DNA from: Zestomonas carbonaria
GTDB taxonomy: Bacteria; Pseudomonadota; Gammaproteobacteria; Pseudomonadales; Pseudomonadaceae
Direction of reading: 5' to 3'
Assembly: GCF_904061905.1 (NCBI RefSeq)
Contig: NZ_CAJFCI010000080.1
Coordinates: 124,001 to 188,000 of the forward strand
DNA: 64,000 bases
The position numbers and the translations under genes are program-made. The notes beneath the pieces are model-generated. The model saw only the letters and a list, made by a program, of their open reading frames with translations, was not told the DNA's origin and searched no databases. Of this stretch, positions 16,980-24,731 are shown one piece after another; within the stretch, counting starts at the first letter, position 1, and each line of letters starts with the position of its first letter.

Positions 16980-17204
16980 GTCAATGCGAGAATCAGCCGC
17001 CCGTCGGACATGCAATCCGAGGGTTGCTGCCGCAGGATCAGCCAGACTCCGTAGCAACTCTCAAATTTGCTAGCCTCCTGAAAGGGAGGGTTCGTACTCA
17101 ATTCGCCCTCGCTTTTTGACAGTCCGTTCGCCTTCAAAGTCATCACAAAGCACGTGCGAATGAGGCTGACGGTCCGCACCTGTGAGTACCCCTCTTTGCT
17201 AGGG

Positions 17205-17355
17205 TCTGCACGAAAAGTCGTCGAGCGAAGGTCAGGCGAGGCAAAAATCGGTGAGGAACGGACCGGGCTCGCGATCGAGTTTACGAGTGCTAAATGAGCA
17301 TTCCGAACCGATTTTTAACGAAGCATCACCGAGCGCAGGCACTTTCGTACAGAGC
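17205..17355. mobile_element. MITE-like element 1 (CTAG target duplication)
   Basis: A 151-bp element with imperfect terminal repeats GGTCTGCACGAAAAGT and GCTCTGTACGAAAGTG (read inward), bounded by CTAG on each side (17201-17204 and 17356-17359). No transposase is encoded. The 4-bp CTAG duplication and TCTGTACGAAA ends resemble IS5-family elements; that family link is an inference. Confidence 0.65.
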
Positions 17356-17393
17356 CTAGTGAGGTGCCTTTGAACGGCTCAAGTTCGGTCCGG

Positions 17394-17447
17394 TACTCCA
17401 ACGCCACCCGCGGCAACATTGACGTCACGCTCAAACGGGTCGACTGA
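17394..17447 (+). pseudogene. 3' relic of an ohr-like gene
   Basis: The frame reads YSNATRGNIDVTLKRVD then stop. The first 11 residues are identical to the C-terminus of the intact Ohr in this window (YSNATRGNIDV). Upstream sequence in this frame shows no further Ohr similarity. Only 17 codons survive, 35 bp from the MITE-like element 1. Confidence 0.7.
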
Positions 17448-17528
17448 CCCATAGTCACGTATCTGATGAACCGGATTGCCAAGCTTCTCAGGAGATCACC
17501 GTGACAGCTTGGCTGACCGCTTTGGGGC

Positions 17529-17706
17529 GATTCTGTTGAAAAAGTCCCGTCGCGATTTTTGCCCATGAAAGAGCGTGAGCGACGTTGAAATCTGGTGCGT
17601 TCAGAAGACAGAGCTGTCTTGGTTTTTACGTAGCAACGCCGGAATCGAGCGATTTTTGAGCTGCCGAAATGCAGCTCTCTCATAAAGCGACTTTTTCAAC
17701 AGAATC
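17529..17706. mobile_element. MITE-like element 2 (perfect 18-bp inverted ends)
   Basis: A 178-bp element with perfect terminal repeats GATTCTGTTGAAAAAGTC and GACTTTTTCAACAGAATC. Flanks are GGGC on both sides (17525-17528 and 17707-17710), a likely 4-bp target duplication. No coding capacity. Parent transposase family not assigned. Confidence 0.7.
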
Positions 17707-17871
17707 GGGCGGTAGCTACCTCTCGCCAGAGGCAGCAATCGGCCAGTCGCAGGCTGGCGGACAAGTAAACATTGTCCACCCTGCGTCGCTAAACCGTCCG
17801 CAGCGGGTCGGTTACCGCCAACTGTCCCAGTGGGACACACGGTATGCAGCGAGATAGTCAGGACGATCACT

Positions 17872-17899
17872 GGTGGAAAACGCTCCGCGGTTTTCCACC
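17872..17899. repeat. REP-type palindrome GGTGGAAAAC / GTTTTCCACC
   Basis: Perfect 10-bp arms around an 8-nt loop. Related GTGGACAA / TTGTCCAC motifs occur nearby, near 17756-17782 and 17935-17952, forming a small REP cluster. Confidence 0.6.
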
Positions 17900-18071
17900 C
17901 TACGCGGACTTGATCGCTATGTAGGATGGACAACGCTTTCTTGTCCACCAGCTTTTGCGAGCGATCGCAATGGGTCGAAATCTGCCTTTGCCGAATGGCC
18001 GCTCTCTGCCACTCGCTTCGCTTGAGCTCGTAGACATCCCCGCCATCCTCAAAAGCCCCCATAAACGCCAA

Positions 18072-18104
18072 TGCCCCGCGCCGAGTCCAACTCGGCGCGG
18101 GGCA
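18072..18104 (-). terminator. Strong hairpin after the aldehyde dehydrogenase
   Basis: Perfect 15-bp stem (TGCCCCGCGCCGAGT with its complement) and a 3-nt loop, 23 bp past the stop codon on the minus strand. The downstream minus-strand sequence is only mildly T-rich. Confidence 0.65.
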
Positions 18105-18127
18105 TCTGGCTAGGCGTCTGGATTGCC

Positions 18128-19564
18128 TCAGAGCCGGATGATCACCGACTTGAGCTGGGTGTAGTGGGAGAGGGCGTCGATGCCTTGTTCGCGTCCGTAG
18201 CCGCTTTGCTTGAAGCCGCCGCAGGGTGTCTGCACGAAGCCGCCGCTGTATTCGTTGACCACGATCCGGCCGGCTTCCAGGCTGGCGGCGACGCGGTGGA
18301 CGCGGCCGATGTCGCGGCTCCAGATGCCGGCTCCCAGGCCGAATTCGCTGTCGTTGGCGAGTCGCAGGGCGTCGGCTTCGTCCTTGAAGGGGATGACGCA
18401 GAGGATGGGGCCGAAGATTTCTTCCTTGGCCAGGGTCATGTCGTTGGTCACGCCGGTGTAGACGGTGGGTTCGATGTACCAGCCGCCGCCGAGATGGTCG
18501 CCGCTGGCGGCCTTGCCGCCGATGGCCGGCTTCAGGCCCTCGCGTTCGGCGATTTCGAAGTAGCTCTGGATCTTCTCGAACTGGGCGCGGGTGGTGATGG
18601 GGCCGGAGGTGGCGTCATGTTCCGGGCCGACGCGCAGTGCCGCGACCTCGGCCACCAGTTTCTCGACGAAGCGGTCGTGGATGTTTTCCTGGACCAGCAG
18701 CCGGGTGCCGGCGGCACACCATTGGCCGCTGTTCCAGGTGAAGGCGGTGGTCGCGCCCTTGGCGGCGGCGGCCAGGTCGGCGTCGTCGAAGACGATGTTG
18801 GCGGACTTGCCGCCGAGTTCCAGGGTCAGCGGCAGGATGCGTTCGGCGGCGATCCGGCCCAGTTCCTGGCCGGCGGTCAGCCCGCCGGTGAAGGAGATCT
18901 TGCGCATCAGCGGGTGGCGGGCCATGACCGGGCCGATGACGCTGCCCTTGCCGACCACCACGTTGAACACGCCGGCGGGCAGGCCGGCTTCTTCCACCGC
19001 GATGCGGGCGAGTTCCACCAGCGAGGCGGAGGTGTGCTCGGAGGGTTTGGCGACCACGGTATTGCCGGTCGCCAGGGCTGGTGCGATGGCGCGGGCCGCC
19101 TGATGCAGCGGGGCGTTCCAGGGCAGGATGGCGCCGATCACGCCGAACGGATCGCGGCGGGTGTAGACGTGGTAGTTGGGGCCCTGGTTGATGACTTCGC
19201 CGTCCATGACGTTGACGATGCCGGCGTAGAATTCGAAGTACTGGGCGGTCAGGTCCATCAGGGTGGCCATCTCGCGGCCGGGCTTGCCGGTTTCGGCGCT
19301 TTCCAGGGCGCCGAGGCGGTCTTCGCTGCGACGGATGATGCGGGCCAGTTCGACGAGGATGCGGCCGCGCTCGGAAGGCCGCATGTCGCGCCAGGCGGGT
19401 TGCGCGTCGGCGGCGGACTGGATGGCGAGCTCCACTTCGCGAGGGCCGCTGTTGGCGACCTCGCCCATTTTCTCGCCGGTGCGCGGGTCGATCTTGTCGA
19501 CGTAGTGTCCTTCGGCAGGTTGGAGGTACCGGCCGCCGACGTAACTATCAACTTTCAACAACAT
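18128..19564 (-). CDS. NAD(P)-dependent aldehyde dehydrogenase
   Basis: A 478-aa ALDH-superfamily enzyme. The general-base Glu is in LELGGKSANIVF and the nucleophilic Cys in NSGQWCAAGTR; the cofactor fold includes GVIGAILPWNAP. It oxidises an aldehyde to the acid in the cytoplasm. GAGGAG precedes the ATG at 19562-19564. It is divergent from an MHS-family transporter gene, so the two probably form an uptake-and-oxidation pair. Substrate unknown. Confidence 0.9.
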   Translation of the reverse strand: MLLKVDSYVGGRYLQPAEGHYVDKIDPRTGEKMGEVANSGPREVELAIQSAADAQPAWRDMRPSERGRILVELARIIRRSEDRLGALESAETGKPGREMATLMDLTAQYFEFYAGIVNVMDGEVINQGPNYHVYTRRDPFGVIGAILPWNAPLHQAARAIAPALATGNTVVAKPSEHTSASLVELARIAVEEAGLPAGVFNVVVGKGSVIGPVMARHPLMRKISFTGGLTAGQELGRIAAERILPLTLELGGKSANIVFDDADLAAAAKGATTAFTWNSGQWCAAGTRLLVQENIHDRFVEKLVAEVAALRVGPEHDATSGPITTRAQFEKIQSYFEIAEREGLKPAIGGKAASGDHLGGGWYIEPTVYTGVTNDMTLAKEEIFGPILCVIPFKDEADALRLANDSEFGLGAGIWSRDIGRVHRVAASLEAGRIVVNEYSGGFVQTPCGGFKQSGYGREQGIDALSHYTQLKSVIIRL

Positions 19565-19882
19565 CTTCGAGTCTCCTCACTGTGTTCCAGGCTCATTCAT
19601 CGATGGGCCTCTCGTTGTTCGATACCTTGCTCATTACCGTCAAGTTCATCCCTGGAAGCGGTCTGTCTTCAATGGAGATTTCGGCTGCAAGGCATTGAGA
19701 AAAAGTCAATCGAGTCGAGTGGAGGGACCAGGTCCTGTCTATCTCCAAGGCGTATCCAGGTCGCGTTTTCAGGTTGATATTTAGTCAACCGAACAGGGCG
19801 GAAAACTCGCTTCACCCCTCATGGGCTTGCTGCCATCGTTCACGCTATCCAACAACAAGAAGTGTGCTCACGGGAGCCAGCA
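19565..19882. other. Divergent promoter region
   Basis: About 318 bp between the aldehyde dehydrogenase and the MHS transporter, expected to contain both promoters. I found no clear operator and no small gene. Confidence 0.4.
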
Positions 19883-21223
19883 ATGAGTAACGACAATAGT
19901 GCGGTATATGCCCTCGCGCCCGACGCCGGCGCGGGCCTGGAAACCAAGGGTCGCAAGCTGACCTATGCGGAGAAGAAGGCCATCGTGGCGGCGACGCTCG
20001 GCACCATCGTCGAGTACACCGACTGGGTGATCTACGCGACCTTCTCCTCGATCCTCGCCAAGCAGTTCTTCCCGGCCGGCAACAGCCTGACGGCGCTGCT
20101 GTCGGTGCTCGCGGTGTTCGCGGTGGGCTTCCTCATGCGTCCCATCGGTGGCGCGGTGCTCGGCGCTTTCGCCGACCGTTACGGTCGCAAGAAGGGCCTG
20201 ACCCTGTCGATCCTGCTGATGTCGCTGGCCTCGCTGGTCATCGGCATCTGCCCCAACTATGAAAGCATTGGCATCGCCGCGCCGATCATCCTGGTGCTGG
20301 CGCGCCTGGCCCAGGGCTTCTCGGCGGGTGGCGAGTTCGGCTCCGCCTCGGCCTTCCTGATCGAGTCGGCGCCTGCCCATCGTCGCGCCTTCGCCGGTTC
20401 CTGGCAGTGGTTCGCGATCAATGCCGGCACCCTGGTGTCCTTCCTGCTGGGCTTCGTGCTGGCCTCGGTCGGCAGCGATACCGCCCTGGAGGACTGGGGC
20501 TGGCGCGTGGCGTTCGTCATCGCCGCGCTGATGGGCGTGCTGACCCTGTGGATTCGCCTGTCGGTGCGCGAGACCGAGGTGTTCAAGTCGCGCGTCGCCA
20601 AGAGCGCCATCGAGAAACGCCCGGTCCGGGAAATCTTCACCAAGCACCGTAAGGATGTCGGCCGGGTCATCGGGATCGCCATGGCGGGCAACCTGCTCAA
20701 TTACGTGTGGATGGTGAGCTATCCGTCGCAGGTCCATCTGGTCACCGGCATGCCGATCCGCGAGACGCTGCTGTGCGGGGTGATCGCGGTCTCGGTGTCG
20801 CTGCTGCTGATGCCCCTGGCCGGCATGCTGGCCGACCGCATCGGCCGGCGCCCGGTGCTGATCGCCTTCGCCGTGTGCTCGATCCTCTGGGCCTGGCCGA
20901 GCTTCGGCCTGCTCTACGAGGGTATCGGCCTGGTGGAGGTGGCGATGTTGCAGACCATCTCGATGGTGATCATGACCGGCTTCGGCGCCGCCTCGGCGGT
21001 GACCATGGCCGAGCAGTTCCCGGCCGAGGTGCGGGTGACCGGCATCGCGCTGCCGTATGCGCTGTCGGTCACGCTGTTCGGCGGCACCTCGCCCTACATC
21101 ATGACCGCGATGTCGGGCTGGGGTTATGGGCATCTGTTCTGGATCTACCTGGTGGCGGTGAGCCTGGTGAGTTGCATCGTCTACTTCCGGATGCCGGAGA
21201 TGATGGGCAAGCCGCTGCGCTGA
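19883..21223 (+). CDS. MHS-family MFS transporter (metabolite:H+ symporter)
   Basis: A 446-aa, 12-helix carrier. GTIVEYTDWVIYATFSSILA near the start and RLAQGFSAGGEFGSASAF in the middle are the MHS-subfamily signatures shared with KgtP, ShiA and ProP; the loop motif appears as DRYGRKKGLT. It probably imports an organic acid or betaine-like solute with protons. The ATG at 19883 has a GGGAG site; a start seven codons earlier does not. Confidence 0.88.
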   Translation: MSNDNSAVYALAPDAGAGLETKGRKLTYAEKKAIVAATLGTIVEYTDWVIYATFSSILAKQFFPAGNSLTALLSVLAVFAVGFLMRPIGGAVLGAFADRYGRKKGLTLSILLMSLASLVIGICPNYESIGIAAPIILVLARLAQGFSAGGEFGSASAFLIESAPAHRRAFAGSWQWFAINAGTLVSFLLGFVLASVGSDTALEDWGWRVAFVIAALMGVLTLWIRLSVRETEVFKSRVAKSAIEKRPVREIFTKHRKDVGRVIGIAMAGNLLNYVWMVSYPSQVHLVTGMPIRETLLCGVIAVSVSLLLMPLAGMLADRIGRRPVLIAFAVCSILWAWPSFGLLYEGIGLVEVAMLQTISMVIMTGFGAASAVTMAEQFPAEVRVTGIALPYALSVTLFGGTSPYIMTAMSGWGYGHLFWIYLVAVSLVSCIVYFRMPEMMGKPLR

Positions 21224-21239
21224 GCGCGCAGGTAGTGCG

Positions 21240-21273
21240 AAGGCCGGATCCCGGGGCGGGTTCGGCCTTTTTT
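21240..21273 (+). terminator. Rho-independent terminator of the MHS transporter gene
   Basis: AAGGCCG pairs with CGGCCTT across a 16-nt loop, and a run of six T follows. Located 16 bp past the stop. Confidence 0.75.
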
Positions 21274-21288
21274 CGTTGGGGGCCGGCT

Positions 21289-21324
21289 TTTATTGGTTCC
21301 CCGCGTTCGCGGGGAACCAATAAA
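21289..21324. repeat. Perfect 17-bp palindrome (REP/bidirectional hairpin)
   Basis: TTTATTGGTTCCCCGCG and its complement around a TT loop, between convergent genes. The GGTTCCCCGCG core recurs near 50329 and a related CCCCGC-CGCGGG hairpin near 60341, indicating a repeat family. It may also terminate the convergent LysR gene. Confidence 0.65.
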
Positions 21325-21335
21325 CACCAGCAACC

Positions 21336-22226
21336 CTACCGCGCCGCGCGGGCGAATTCGATGAAGGCCTTGAGCGCGGCGGGCACCTGGCGTCGGCTGG
21401 GGTAGTAGAGGTGCAGCCCCGGATAGTAGGGGCACCAGTCTTCCAGCACCTGGACCAGGCGCCCGTCGGCGATTGGCTCCTTGACCATGTCTTCGAAGAC
21501 GTAGGCGAGGCCGACGCCCTGTAGCGCCGGGCCGACCATCAGGTCGACGTCACTCAGGGTCAGGGGGCCGTCCACTTCGATCTCCTGGGCGATGCCGGCG
21601 CGTTCGAATTCCCAGCGGTAGTAGTTGCCGCTGGGAAAGCGGTGCCGGATGCAGGGCAGGCGGTGCAGGTCCTGGGGTTTCTGCGGAACGGGGTGGCGCT
21701 GGAAGAGTTCCGGCGCGCCGACCACCACCGAGCGCATGTAGGGGCCGATGGCCAGCGACACCATGTCCGCTTCCAGGCGCTCGCCGAAGCGCACGCCGGC
21801 ATCGAAGCCGGCGGACACCACGTCCACCAGCGCATCGTCCGCGACGACCTCGATGCGGATGTCCGGGTAGACCTCGAGGAAGCGGCTCACCAACGGCAGC
21901 AGCACCAGTTGCGCGGCGGGGCGGCCGGCATTGAGGCGCAGGGTCCCGGAGGGTTTGTCGCGGAAGCTGTTGAGGTCCTCCAGGGCGTCGTCGATGTCGC
22001 GGAACGCTGGCTTGACGCGTGAGTAGAGGCGTTCGCCCGCCTCGGTCAGGGCCACGCTGCGAGTGGTGCGGTTGAACAGCCGGACGCCCAGGCGTTCCTC
22101 CAGGCCGCGCAGGGCATGGCTGAGGGCCGACGGCGACAGGCCGAGATCGACCGCCGCCCGGCTGAAGCTGAGGTGCTGGGCGATGCTGAGGAAGATTGAA
22201 AGATCAGCGGCGGAGACAGGTTTCAT
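21336..22226 (-). CDS. LysR-family transcriptional regulator
   Basis: A 296-aa LTTR. The N-terminal helix-turn-helix is SFSRAAVDLGLSPSALSHAL followed by RGLEERLGVRLFNRTTRSVALT. The effector domain follows from about residue 90 and resembles the CrgA-type branch. It is divergent from the SDR-RND-YqhD operon and is its most likely activator. The effector is unknown. Confidence 0.88.
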   Translation of the reverse strand: MKPVSAADLSIFLSIAQHLSFSRAAVDLGLSPSALSHALRGLEERLGVRLFNRTTRSVALTEAGERLYSRVKPAFRDIDDALEDLNSFRDKPSGTLRLNAGRPAAQLVLLPLVSRFLEVYPDIRIEVVADDALVDVVSAGFDAGVRFGERLEADMVSLAIGPYMRSVVVGAPELFQRHPVPQKPQDLHRLPCIRHRFPSGNYYRWEFERAGIAQEIEVDGPLTLSDVDLMVGPALQGVGLAYVFEDMVKEPIADGRLVQVLEDWCPYYPGLHLYYPSRRQVPAALKAFIEFARAAR

Positions 22227-22354
22227 TTGTGAATTTTGCTCACAGGCTCATGCCATTTTCTTGGGATTATCACATCAGTAATTGAATCTTAGAGTGACGT
22301 CAACTCATCGAGAAACCCCCGCATGGTGTGGGGGTTCGAACAGGAGGAGTTGAT

Positions 22355-23185
22355 ATGCGCACTTGGCTGATTACTGGGGCATCTCGTGGTTTTGGCGCCC
22401 TGATCGCAGAAAAAGCCCTGCAGGCCGGCGATGCCGTCATCGCCACCGCCCGCAAACCCGCCGACGTGGTCGAGCGGCTGGGCGACCATCCCAACCTGCT
22501 GGCCGTCCGACTGGACGTCACCCGTGAAAGCGATGCCCTCCAGGCGGTCGCCGAAGGGATCAAGCGCTTCGGTCGCATCGACGTGCTGATCAACAACGCC
22601 GGCTATGGCGTGCTCGGCGCGGTGGAGGAAACCAGCGCCGTCGAGGTCGACCGGCTGTTCGCCACCAACGTGTTCGGCGTGCTCAACGTGATCCGCGCGG
22701 TGCTGCCGCACATGCGCCGCCAGCGTTCCGGGCACGTGATCAACATCTCCTCCATCGGCGGCTACCAGGCCTACATGGGCTGGGGGGTGTATGGCTCCAC
22801 CAAGTTCGCGGTGGAAGGCATCACCGAGGCGCTGCACCAGGAGCTGGCGCCCCTGGGCATCCACGCCACCGTGGTCGAGCCCGGCTTCTTCCGCACCGAC
22901 TTCCTCGACGAGCAGTCGCTGGTGAAGACCGCGCTGGAGCTGCCGGACTACGACGAAACCGTCGGCGCCATGCGCCGCTTTGCCAAGGACGCCAACCACG
23001 CCCAGCCCGGCGATCCGGTCAAGTTCGCCGAGGCGATGCTGGCCCTGGTGAATGCCCCGAACCCGCCGCAACGCCTGCCGCTGGGCAGCGACACGCTGGC
23101 GCGGATCGAGGCGAAGAACCGTCTCGTCGCCAGCGAGATAGCCGACTGGAAAGAGCTGGCTCTGTCCACCGATTACACGGCCTGA
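22355..23185 (+). CDS. Short-chain dehydrogenase/reductase 1
   Basis: A 276-aa classical SDR: TGASRGFG cofactor motif, NNAGYG, catalytic Ser in NISSIGG and Tyr-x3-Lys in VYGSTKFA. It reduces a carbonyl or oxidises an alcohol with NAD(P)H. The ATG at 22355 has a strong AGGAGGAG site. It is first in the operon with the RND pump. The sixth gene of the operon is a second SDR of the same subfamily. Confidence 0.88.
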   Translation: MRTWLITGASRGFGALIAEKALQAGDAVIATARKPADVVERLGDHPNLLAVRLDVTRESDALQAVAEGIKRFGRIDVLINNAGYGVLGAVEETSAVEVDRLFATNVFGVLNVIRAVLPHMRRQRSGHVINISSIGGYQAYMGWGVYGSTKFAVEGITEALHQELAPLGIHATVVEPGFFRTDFLDEQSLVKTALELPDYDETVGAMRRFAKDANHAQPGDPVKFAEAMLALVNAPNPPQRLPLGSDTLARIEAKNRLVASEIADWKELALSTDYTA

Positions 23186-23216
23186 AAAGGCCGTCCCCCA
23201 TGTGGAGGAAAGACCG

Positions 23217-23492
23217 ATGAAACCGATGAAGAAAATCCTGATTTCACTGGCGGGCCTGCTGATGGCGGGCCAGGTGGTGGCTGGCGAATCCGCTCCGGTG
23301 TCGTCGTCCGGGGCGAGCGGCAATGCCGTGAAGTACCGCTACGGCATGGACCTGGATATCGCCCGGGTGGTGTCCCACAGCGATATCCCGAATGTCTGCG
23401 GGGTCGTGCCCGTCGAGATGACCTACGAGGACTCGCAGGGTGATCGTCACACACTGCAGTACCGGGTGATAGGTAACGGTTGCCAGGGCTGA
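23217..23492 (+). CDS. Small secreted DUF2790-type protein
   Basis: A 91-aa protein with a Sec signal peptide (MKKILISLAGLLMAGQVVAG). The mature part reads YRYGMDLDIARVVSHS and ends with CGVVPVEMTYEDSQG, the pattern of the Pseudomonas DUF2790 family. Two Cys (in NVCGVV and GNGCQG) could form a periplasmic disulfide. GGAGG precedes the ATG at 23217. Function unknown; small periplasmic proteins of this family accompany stress and metal-response genes. Confidence 0.75.
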   Translation: MKPMKKILISLAGLLMAGQVVAGESAPVSSSGASGNAVKYRYGMDLDIARVVSHSDIPNVCGVVPVEMTYEDSQGDRHTLQYRVIGNGCQG

Positions 23493-23539
23493 CGCCCTGG
23501 CCGCTTTCTCCGAAGGTCATCGATAGCGGAGCCGCGATC

Positions 23540-24727
23540 ATGAGCGTTCGATTGATGCAAGGGCGTGCGCGCCTGGTGGTTACTCTCCCGGTACTGGCCG
23601 CCGCAGCGGCCGCTACCTTCTGGCTGGCGCAGGAGCCCGCGGCTGCTCCTGCTCCGGCGACGATGGTGCCTGCCGTGGAGGTGACCGTCGCCACCGTGGA
23701 GAAGCGCGAGGTGCGGACCTGGGACGAGTTTTCCGGTCGCCTCGAAGCGATCGAGCGGGTTGCGATTCGCTCGAGGGTTTCCGGCGAGGTCCAGGCGATC
23801 CATTTCGTCGAGGGGCAGCGGGTCGAGCAGGGTGACCCGCTGTTGACCATCGACCCGGAACCCTTCGCGGCCGCCGTGGCCCAGGCCGAGGCGCAAGTCG
23901 CCGCGGCGCGGGCGCGGTGGTCCTACAGCCGGAGCGAAGCGGAACGGGCCAGGCGCTTGTGGCCGTCCCGCGCCATCGCCCAGAACCTGGTGGAGCAGCG
24001 CGAGAGCGAACTGCTCGAAGCCGATGCCGGCCTGAAGGCGGCCCAGGCCAACCTGCGGATGGCCCGCCTGAACCTGGGCTACACCGAGATCCGCGCGCCG
24101 GTGTCCGGCCGTATCGGGCGCCGGGAGGTGACGGTCGGCAACCTGGTGGATGCCGGTCCCAACAGCCCGGTGCTCACCACCCTGGTGTCGATCGATCCCA
24201 TTCGGGTCAGCTTCGATGCGGACGAACAGGCCGTCGCGCAGGCCCTTGGCGATCCGGCGCGCCGGGACGACCCGTCCGCCGTTCCGGTGCGAATGCTGGG
24301 CAACGGTGCGAGCCAGGCCGAGGGACACCTGCAACTGATCGACAACCAGGTCGATTCCCGTACCGGCACCGTCCGCGTCCAGGCGGTATTTCCCAATCCC
24401 GATGGCCACCTGACGCCGGGCCAGTTCGCGCGCCTGCGGATGGGCCAGGCCGAGTCCGTCGAGGCGTTGCTGGTGGATGAGCGCGCCATCGGCACGGACC
24501 AGAACCGCCGCTACGTGATGGTCGTGGACGCCGACAACAAGGCGACCTATCGCGAAGTATCCCTGGGCGCGCGGGTAGATGGGCTGCGGATCGTCTCGTC
24601 CGGGCTGGCCGAAGGGGAGCGCATCGTCGTCAACGGCTTGCAGCGCATCCGCCCCGGCAGCCTCGTCGCGCCGCAACCGGTCGGCATGGACGGCACACGA
24701 CTCGCGTCCGCCGATTTCCGGGAGTAG
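23540..24727 (+). CDS. RND efflux periplasmic adaptor (membrane fusion protein)
   Basis: A 395-aa protein with an N-terminal hydrophobic anchor (VTLPVLAAAAAATFWLA), a lipoyl-like half motif SRVSGEVQAIHFVEGQRV, a coiled-coil hairpin (about 100-165) and beta-barrel regions including RAPVSGRIGRREVTVG. It links the inner-membrane RND pump to an outer-membrane channel. It is most like MexE-type adaptors by eye. The pump gene starts 4 bp downstream. No outer-membrane factor gene is present in the operon. Confidence 0.9.
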   Translation: MSVRLMQGRARLVVTLPVLAAAAAATFWLAQEPAAAPAPATMVPAVEVTVATVEKREVRTWDEFSGRLEAIERVAIRSRVSGEVQAIHFVEGQRVEQGDPLLTIDPEPFAAAVAQAEAQVAAARARWSYSRSEAERARRLWPSRAIAQNLVEQRESELLEADAGLKAAQANLRMARLNLGYTEIRAPVSGRIGRREVTVGNLVDAGPNSPVLTTLVSIDPIRVSFDADEQAVAQALGDPARRDDPSAVPVRMLGNGASQAEGHLQLIDNQVDSRTGTVRVQAVFPNPDGHLTPGQFARLRMGQAESVEALLVDERAIGTDQNRRYVMVVDADNKATYREVSLGARVDGLRIVSSGLAEGERIVVNGLQRIRPGSLVAPQPVGMDGTRLASADFRE

Positions 24728-24731
24728 CGCC

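Larger units (their letters stand above)
16980..18071. other. 1.1-kb gene-free region with mobile-element debris
   Basis: No intact gene is seen. The stretch holds two MITE-like elements, a 17-codon ohr relic and a cluster of REP-type palindromes, each listed separately. Longer open frames here cross these elements and lack ribosome sites and domains. Confidence 0.6.

Noticed and set aside
17601..18071. Minus-strand frame of 156 codons in the repeat-rich gap
   Set aside because: It runs across a MITE end and REP palindromes, and has no ribosome site or recognisable domain.
18071..19777. Plus-strand frame opposite the aldehyde dehydrogenase
   Set aside because: Rich in Gly, Ala and Asp with no motif; the ALDH catalytic residues are on the minus strand.
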